NCBI GenBank assembly: GCA_023717585.1
Contig: JAMQPJ010000030.1
Span: 1 to 10,317 of the forward strand
Reading direction: 5' to 3'
Origin: Thermoanaerobaculia bacterium
GTDB lineage: Bacteria > Acidobacteriota > Thermoanaerobaculia > UBA5066
Length of the DNA stretch: 10,317 nucleotides
Shown here piece after piece: positions 6,006-10,317 of this stretch. A program made the translations under genes and the position numbers. Numbering within the stretch: the first letter of the stretch is position 1; every line of letters starts with the position of its first letter. The notes beneath the pieces were generated by a model. It searched no databases. It was not told the origin of the DNA and was given only the letters and a program-made list of their open reading frames with translations.

Positions 6006-6829
6006 CGATCAGCGAGACGGCGGTCATGCGCTTCGTGAAGGCGGCCCGCCCCGCGGGCGCTTCCATCATCGAGCTCAACCACGTTTCCAAGTCCTTCGGC
6101 TCCAAGCGCGTACTGGACGGCGTGAGCCTCTCCGTCAGGCGCGGGGAGGTGCTCGTGATCCTCGGCGGATCCGGCACGGGCAAGTCCGTGTCGCTGCGGC
6201 ACATGAACGGCCTCGAGAGGCCCGACGCCGGCGAGGTCTGGGTGGACGGCGTCGAGGTCTCCTCTCTGCCCGAGGAGGAGCTCATCCCCGTGCGCAAGAA
6301 GGTCGGCATGCTCTTTCAGAGCGGCGCCCTCTTCGATTCGATGACGGTCTTCGAGAACATCGCTTACGCGCTGCGCGAGCACACGGCCTGGCCGGAAGAG
6401 CAGATCTCCGCCCGCGTCGCGGAGGTGCTCGGCTTCGTCAACCTCGGACGCGACGTGGAGCGCCTGCTTCCCTCCTCGCTTTCGGGCGGAATGAAAAAAC
6501 GCGTCTCTCTGGCCCGAACCGTCGCCCTCAAGCCTGAAGTCCTTCTCTACGACGAGCCGACGACGGGACTCGATCCCGTGACCTCGATGACGATCAACCG
6601 GCTCATCGTCGACCTGAACGAGCGGCTCGCGACGACGTCCGTCGTCGTGACCCACGACATCGTCTCGACGCTGTTCGTCGCCGACCGCATCGCGTTTCTC
6701 CAGAACGCCCGGTTCGCGTTCGTCGGGACGCCCGAAGAGGCGCAGACCTCGGACGTCGCCGACCTCCGCGCCTTCCTCGCCGCGGGCGTCGCTCCGGAAT
6801 CGACCGCTTCGAAGGGAGGCCCGCCGTGA
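6002..6829 (+). CDS. mlaF: MlaF-family phospholipid ABC transporter ATP-binding protein
   Basis: A 275-aa cytoplasmic ATPase that powers MlaE. The order of ABC motifs is complete: Walker A GGSGTGKS (55-62), Q-loop Q106 in MLFQSGALF, signature LSGGM (160-164) followed by KKRVSLAR, Walker B LLYDE (181-185) with TTGLDP, and H218 in VVVTHD. The LSGGM form with a following KKR is typical of MlaF rather than generic LSGGQ ATPases. The GTG start at 6002 is accepted because of the 4-nt overlap with mlaE; an ATG eight codons in (6026) is an alternative. About 20 N-terminal residues precede the usual domain start (IIELNHVSKSFG), a modest extension. The stop overlaps the mlaD start by four bases (6826-6829). 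Confidence 0.95.
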   Translation: MTISETAVMRFVKAARPAGASIIELNHVSKSFGSKRVLDGVSLSVRRGEVLVILGGSGTGKSVSLRHMNGLERPDAGEVWVDGVEVSSLPEEELIPVRKKVGMLFQSGALFDSMTVFENIAYALREHTAWPEEQISARVAEVLGFVNLGRDVERLLPSSLSGGMKKRVSLARTVALKPEVLLYDEPTTGLDPVTSMTINRLIVDLNERLATTSVVVTHDIVSTLFVADRIAFLQNARFAFVGTPEEAQTSDVADLRAFLAAGVAPESTASKGGPP

Positions 6830-8001
6830 GAGCCGACGTCAAGACCAAAACCCGCGTCGGGGTCATCCTCTTCGCCTCCTTCGTGCTGCTCGCGGGCGCC
6901 ATCCTCTTCATCGGCGGGACGAAGGGCTTCTTCGTGCGCCGCACGTCGTACTTCGCCCGCTTCCCGAATTCCCAGGGCATGGTGGGAGGCAACCAGGTGC
7001 GCCTCGCCGGCGTGATCGTGGGCGCGGTGCGCGGCATCGACGTGCCGCGCGTGCCGGGCCAGGACCTCACGATTCACTTCGACATCGAGCGCAAATACCA
7101 GCACCTCGTCAAGACCGACAGCCGGGCCGAGATCAAGACGATCGGCCTCCTGGGCGACAAGTATCTCGAGGTGACCCCCGGCTCGACCGACAAGCCGGAT
7201 CTCGAGCCCGACCACGAGATCATGGCGTTCCGTGGCGCCGAGCTCGAGAAGATCCTCGCAGGGTCGGGCGACCTCGTGGACAACATCGTGGCTCTCTCGA
7301 AATCGCTCAAGAACATCCTCGGACGGACGGAGAAGGGCGAGGGATTCCTCGGCGAAATCACCTCGGATTCCGAGAACGGCCAGGCGCTTTCGCGCTCGCT
7401 GCGCCAGACGCTCGAAAGCGTGAACGGGCTCATGAAGGACGTGCGCCAGGGAAAAGGCCTCGTCGGGCGCCTCCTGCACGACGAAAAAGCCGCCGAGAAC
7501 GTACTCGGCGAGCTGGGTTCGGCGTCGGCCTCGCTCAACCGGATTCTCGGGAACGTCGAGAAGGGCGTCGCGACAGGCGAAGGCCTCGTGCCGGCTCTCC
7601 TTTCCGATCCGGAGGGGAAGAAGAAGTTCTTCGCGATGGTCGGCTCGCTGCAGGCGACCGTCGACGGGCTCGCGTCCTTCTCGAAGGACCTCAAGTCCGG
7701 GAACGGACTGCTCGGACAGCTCGTCTCGAACGGCGACTTCTCGAAGGAGTTCCTCGCCGACCTGAAGAAGCTGTCGTCCCACCTCGCGAACGTCGCCGCG
7801 AAACTGGATTCGGGTCAGGGCACCGCCGGCAAGCTCATCGCCGATCCGGCGGTGGCCGACGCGATGAACGACATCCTCGTCGGGATCAACGAGAGCAAGC
7901 CGCTGCGCTGGCTCATCCGCGACCGCCAGAGATCCGGCATCCGGAAGCGGTACGAGGCGGCGCAACAGCCCCCGACGCCGATGCCCAGTCCGGTTCCGTG
8001 A
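6826..8001 (+). CDS. mlaD: MlaD-like MCE-domain protein with tandem helical repeats
   Basis: A 391-aa protein with one N-terminal membrane anchor (about 11-31) and an MCE domain (about 39-120; GMVGGNQVRLAGVIVGAVRG, then IKTIGLLGDKYLEVTPG). This is the part that forms lipid-binding hexamers in the periplasm. E. coli MlaD is about 183 aa, so this protein has an extra C-terminal region of roughly 200 residues. It holds five repeats built on G-x-G-(L/F/T)-x-(G/P)-x-(L/I)-(L/I/V/T)-x-(D/N), starting at residues 171, 209, 251, 292 and 330, and predicted to be helical. The last 15 or so residues are a Pro-rich tail (PPTPMPSPVP). The GTG start at 6826 has GGAGG at 6815-6819 (6-nt gap) and a GTGA overlap with mlaF. 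The stop overlaps the next gene likewise. The long helical tail may span part of the periplasm, which would fit the absence of an mlaC gene here; that is inference. Confidence 0.93.
   Translation: MRADVKTKTRVGVILFASFVLLAGAILFIGGTKGFFVRRTSYFARFPNSQGMVGGNQVRLAGVIVGAVRGIDVPRVPGQDLTIHFDIERKYQHLVKTDSRAEIKTIGLLGDKYLEVTPGSTDKPDLEPDHEIMAFRGAELEKILAGSGDLVDNIVALSKSLKNILGRTEKGEGFLGEITSDSENGQALSRSLRQTLESVNGLMKDVRQGKGLVGRLLHDEKAAENVLGELGSASASLNRILGNVEKGVATGEGLVPALLSDPEGKKKFFAMVGSLQATVDGLASFSKDLKSGNGLLGQLVSNGDFSKEFLADLKKLSSHLANVAAKLDSGQGTAGKLIADPAVADAMNDILVGINESKPLRWLIRDRQRSGIRKRYEAAQQPPTPMPSPVP
7336..7923 (+). repeat. five degenerate tandem repeats of 37-42 codons in mlaD
   Basis: Units begin at 7336, 7450, 7576, 7699 and 7813 (periods of 38, 42, 41 and 38 codons). 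Each opens with the motif GEGFLGEITSD, GKGLVGRLLHD, GEGLVPALLSD, GNGLLGQLVSN or GQGTAGKLIAD, then continues with a heptad-like hydrophobic helix. Unit 3 has Pro in place of the second conserved Gly. The repeats are conserved in protein but not in DNA, so they are old. Confidence 0.85.
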
Positions 8002-9023
8002 GTCTCGTCCTCGTCGCGGGCGGCGCGGGCTTCCTCGGCGCCGCCGTCGTGCGGCAGCTCCTCGGCGCGGGCGAAGGCGTCGTCGTCCTCGACACGTTCG
8101 ACGACGCGGGCGACGGCCGCGCCCTCAAGGAGGAGCGGCTCGCCTCGTTTGGGCGCCACCCGCGGGTTTCGGTCGTGCGCGGCGACGGGACGGACGGGGA
8201 GCTCCTCGAGACGGTCTTCGCCGAGCACCGGCCCGCCTCCGTCGTTAACGCGATGCGCCTTCCCCTCGACGCCGCGGGCCTCGGGCCGCTCGTCGAAGCG
8301 TCCCGCCAGGCGGGTGTCGGCCTCCTCGTCCACCTCTCCGACGCGGCGCTCTACGGCCCGCGCGACGAGGCGAACCTCCGCGCGCGCGAGGACGAACCTC
8401 TCGAGCCGGGTGAGGACCGCGACCTCGCTGCGAAGGCCTCCGAGGAGGAGGCCCTTCTCGCGTCCGGCCTCCCCTTCGTGATCCTGCGCGTCTTCGCTGC
8501 GGCGGGGCCGGGCGCAGGGCCCGCGAGATTTCCCCTCGACGTCCTCGAGGCACTGCTCGCGGGCGAGGAGGCCTTTCTCGCCGACGACGCCCCCCGGGAC
8601 TTCATCCATCCGCAGGACGTCGTGCGCGGCGTCCTCTCCGCCCTTCACAAGCGGCCTATCGGCGAGATCGTGAACCTCGGGTTCGGCCTTGCCGTGAGGC
8701 CGTCCGAGGTCGTCCGCGCCCTCGCCGCGCGCGCCTCGAAAGAGTGCCGCTTCACGGTGACCGGGACTTCCGCGCGGGCGCCCCGGATCGCCGACCTGGA
8801 GAAGGCCTGGCAGAAGCTCGCCTTCTCGCCGCAGCTCGGCCTCGGCGAGATCGTCTGGGACACGGTGCGCGCCCGCCTGTTCCCCGCCGAGGCGGCCCTC
8901 GCGTTCCGGCCGGCAGAAATCCCGGCGCCCGCCCAAGCAGACCCGCCGAAGCCGGTCTCCCGCCGCGAGCTTTTCGGGATGTTTCGCCGGCCGTTCGACC
9001 CGACCCGCAGGCCCGGCTCCTGA
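7998..9023 (+). CDS. NAD(P)-binding extended SDR / epimerase-like protein lacking the catalytic Tyr
   Basis: A 341-aa Rossmann protein of the NAD-dependent epimerase/dehydratase family. Visible parts: the dinucleotide-binding GGAGFLG (8-14), acidic D32 at the end of the second strand (VVVLD), active-site-type Ser in HLSDAALYGP (S114), and RDFIHPQDVVRG (200-211), matching the family's RDFIHVDDVA segment. In the active-site YxxxK motif, K146 is present in DLAAK but the Tyr position is D142. Normal sugar epimerase or dehydratase chemistry is therefore doubtful; it may bind nucleotide without catalysis or act differently. The last 40 residues (Pro-rich, then SRRELFGMFRRP) are an extra tail. The GTG at 7998 overlaps the mlaD stop (GTGA) and is the last gene of the mla operon, so its product is made with the transporter. 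Substrate unknown. Confidence 0.85.
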   Translation: MSLVLVAGGAGFLGAAVVRQLLGAGEGVVVLDTFDDAGDGRALKEERLASFGRHPRVSVVRGDGTDGELLETVFAEHRPASVVNAMRLPLDAAGLGPLVEASRQAGVGLLVHLSDAALYGPRDEANLRAREDEPLEPGEDRDLAAKASEEEALLASGLPFVILRVFAAAGPGAGPARFPLDVLEALLAGEEAFLADDAPRDFIHPQDVVRGVLSALHKRPIGEIVNLGFGLAVRPSEVVRALAARASKECRFTVTGTSARAPRIADLEKAWQKLAFSPQLGLGEIVWDTVRARLFPAEAALAFRPAEIPAPAQADPPKPVSRRELFGMFRRPFDPTRRPGS

Positions 9024-9196
9024 GGTGTGACCCGGAGCACGCATGGCGCGTCCGGTCTCCGTCTGGCGGGGTTCCGAGTCGCCTTGTCGCCCACGGACAC
9101 ACGCATTTCGCTTGCGGACCATGCAGATTCCTTGCGGCGGCGCCGTTTCGCCCCCATCTTCGGTGTGACCACCGACATCCGGCTGACGTGAAGACG

Positions 9197-9325
9197 AAAG
9201 GAATGAAAATGAATCGCTCGACCCGCGATCCCATCCCCGAAGAAGGCTCTCAATGACCAGGTCGAAACGTCCTCTACATGATTCCCCTCCCCACGAACGC
9301 GCCGCCGGATCATCTCAACACAACC
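9197..9325 (+). other. possible true or broken 5' part of the following small gene
   Basis: AAAGGA (9197-9202) lies 6 nt before an ATG at 9209. This starts a 15-codon frame, MNRSTRDPIPEEGSQ, whose TGA (9254-9256) overlaps the ATG at 9253. Downstream of that stop, the same frame reads NVLYMIPLPTNAPPDHLN (9266-9319) with third positions almost all G or C. The frame beginning at 9253 is poor in G/C third positions there. After about 9322 the 9253 frame takes over with essentially all third positions G or C. This is what a gene with a lost base near 9320 and an earlier frame or stop disruption would look like. A short uORF-like peptide is the alternative. Confidence 0.4.
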
Positions 9326-9501
9326 TGCCGATCGGGACGCAGATCAAGTGGAACCTGATGTTCCACCTGCCGGGCACGTTCTACGACCCGAACGAGAGGC
9401 AGACGAACAGCGACTTCTATCTCGGCCATGTCGAGAAGGCCGGCGGACTGCACGTCGAGGCGAAGCCGCCGGCGACGCCGACCCCGAAGCCCATCCACTG
9501 A
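9253..9501 (+). CDS. small Pro-Thr-tailed protein, 5' end uncertain
   Basis: An open frame of 82 codons. The part from about residue 24 on is credible coding sequence: NLPIGTQIKWNLMFHLPG, TFYDPNERQTNSDFYLG, HVEKAGGLHVEAK, then the tail PPATPTPKPIH. Residues 1-22 (MTRSKRPLHDSPPHERAAGS and on) have atypical codon use and look like translation of the wrong frame. No signal peptide can be seen, although the Pro-Thr tail resembles those of exported proteins nearby. The stop lies 1 nt before the ATG of the next gene, suggesting translational coupling, like the 936/1256 pair on the other side of the window. No family is recognised. Either a frameshift has damaged the N-terminus (mutation or assembly error), or the protein really starts at 9253. 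Confidence 0.5.
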   Translation: MTRSKRPLHDSPPHERAAGSSQHNLPIGTQIKWNLMFHLPGTFYDPNERQTNSDFYLGHVEKAGGLHVEAKPPATPTPKPIH

Positions 9502-9502
9502 G

Positions 9503-10317
9503 ATGCGGCCCCATAGCCTTCCCCGGTTCTTCATCGTTTTCGTCGTGGCCGCGTCGGTCGCGCTGCCCTTTACCGGTTTCGGCGCGGACTACTCGACGTA
9601 CATCCAGCTCACCGGCCCGGCCGACAAGGCCCGCGTCACCTACGAAAAGACCGATGAGAAGGTGACACTGGCCTTCCGGATGGATCTCCAGACGATCGCC
9701 GCGCTCTCGAGCGCGGCCGGGCAGCTCGGGATCTGCGGAACGGGGGTGCAGTTCTTCGTCGCATGCAAGGGAGCGGGGTGCAAGGCGGGAGACGCGGCGG
9801 CGATCCTCGTCAAGCCTCCCGATTCCCAGCACACGTACGACTTTCGCGTGAGCCAGCTCCTGGCGCTGACGACGGGAGGGGCGGGCGACCACACTTTCAA
9901 TTGGGCGGCGGAGGCGATGATGCTGTCTGGCAACAGCCCGACCTGCCTCACGATGCCGATCGCCATGGCGAGCCGCGACTTCACGCTCGTGAAGGCCGTG
10001 CCGACGCCCACGCCGACGCCGCCACCGGACCTCGCGCTCTCGCTCGACATCGACAACCCCGCCGTCTGGCCGAAGAAGCTCCTCCTGACCGATCGGGGCG
10101 GCCCGACCAAGCCGACGTTCCTCTCCGTCTCGTACCAGACGCTTTCCGCGACCGACGCCATCGTGAAGAAATACTGCGCACCCCTCAACGAGCAGAAGAC
10201 GCACACGATCGTCGAGATGAAGCACGGCGACTCGCGGTCGTTCGACGTCCCCGCCCTACCACCCAGCGACGCGCAGAAGCAGTTCGCGCTCAAGCTCCAG
10301 TCACCCCCCACGCCGAC
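9503..10317 (+). CDS. exported modular Cys-containing protein with Pro-Thr linkers (3' truncated by the window)
   Basis: The frame is open from the ATG at 9503 to the window end (271 codons seen, no stop). Residues 1-28 form a signal peptide (MRPHSLPRFF, hydrophobic core, likely cleavage after FGA before DYSTY). Module 1 (about 29-165) has five cysteines (C78, C88, C93 and C148 plus one other seen only if the count at the CKGAGCK loop is taken as two: C88 and C93), so effectively four. A linker VPTPTPTPPP (166-175) follows, then module 2 (about 176-266; starts DLALSLDIDNPAVWP, C225 in KKYCAPL), and a new SPPTP tract (267-271) at the edge, suggesting a third module beyond. No family is recognised. 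It is likely periplasmic or surface-exposed. It starts 1 nt after the previous stop, so the two are probably made together. Third positions are strongly G/C throughout, supporting real coding. Confidence 0.75.
   Translation, partial: MRPHSLPRFFIVFVVAASVALPFTGFGADYSTYIQLTGPADKARVTYEKTDEKVTLAFRMDLQTIAALSSAAGQLGICGTGVQFFVACKGAGCKAGDAAAILVKPPDSQHTYDFRVSQLLALTTGGAGDHTFNWAAEAMMLSGNSPTCLTMPIAMASRDFTLVKAVPTPTPTPPPDLALSLDIDNPAVWPKKLLLTDRGGPTKPTFLSVSYQTLSATDAIVKKYCAPLNEQKTHTIVEMKHGDSRSFDVPALPPSDAQKQFALKLQSPPTP

Noticed and set aside
6547..7965. Long open frame antisense to mlaF and mlaD
   Set aside because: Charged, low-complexity translation over two genes with complete diagnostic motifs on the plus strand; no supported start or family.
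8955..9020. SRRELFGMF in the SDR tail as a twin-arginine signal
   Set aside because: It lies at the C-terminus of a cytosolic-type protein with no following hydrophobic stretch, so it cannot act as an N-terminal Tat signal.
9012..9034. Possible terminator GCTCC...GGAGC after the SDR gene
   Set aside because: Only five base pairs with a 13-nt loop and no T-run; not distinguishable from chance in high-GC DNA.
7815..9122. Long open frame antisense to the SDR gene
   Set aside because: Composition is typical of an antisense shadow (Arg, Glu, Gly, Ala), while the plus strand has a Rossmann fold with family motifs.
9024..9196. Search for a further gene, RNA or promoter in the gap after the SDR gene
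   Set aside because: No frame has both a start context and protein-like composition. No tRNA-like fold, repeat or convincing -10/-35 pair was seen.

Overview
This is a gene-dense, high-GC bacterial chromosomal window (about two-thirds G+C by eye, with third codon positions almost all G or C). The coding style is Gram-negative: a near-complete Mla-type lipid transport operon (permease MlaE, ATPase MlaF, MCE-domain protein MlaD) implies an outer membrane. GTG starts and 4-nt GTGA overlaps are frequent, one gene starts with TTG, and several exported proteins carry Pro-Thr tracts. Together this is compatible with an environmental Acidobacteriota-like genome. That placement is inference, because no rRNA or other marker is present. 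I see no tRNA, rRNA, CRISPR array, insertion sequence or phage gene.

Layout from left to right. (1) Positions 1-35 hold the first codons of a minus-strand gene that leaves the window. (2) 114-872 (minus) is a membrane protein resembling the N-terminal membrane domain of urate hydroxylase PuuD. (3) A 63-bp divergent promoter region with two face-to-face extended -10 elements separates it from a plus-strand pair. The pair is a 107-aa secreted protein made of three 23-residue repeats (936-1259) and a 160-aa exported four-cysteine protein (1256-1738). (4) A strong GC hairpin lies between that pair and convergent mrp (1765-2823, minus; TTG start), an Fe-S carrier ATPase of the Mrp/NBP35 family. 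(5) 2858-4471 (plus) is a GT-C type membrane glycosyltransferase. Its 3' end overlaps convergent plsC (4368-5120, minus) by 104 bp. (6) 5169-9023 (plus) is a tightly coupled operon mlaE-mlaF-mlaD-SDR, with a GTGA overlap at each junction. (7) 9209-10317 holds a small Pro-Thr-tailed gene with a suspicious 5' end, then a large exported Cys-containing protein with Pro-Thr linkers that runs off the right edge.

How the genes fit together: PlsC makes phosphatidic acid at the inner membrane, and MlaEFD is expected to move phospholipid between inner and outer membranes, so the centre of the window is concerned with envelope lipid. Typical partners MlaC (periplasmic carrier) and MlaB (STAS protein) are not in the window. 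An NAD-binding epimerase-like protein that lacks the usual catalytic tyrosine is translationally coupled to mlaD instead. The two flanks each carry a small Pro-Thr protein followed immediately by an exported cysteine-containing protein of unknown function.

The items most worth follow-up are the five tandem repeats in MlaD, the tyrosine-less SDR in the Mla operon, the 23-residue repeat protein, the apparent reading-frame switch near 9320, and the start sites without Shine-Dalgarno sequences that may be leaderless.
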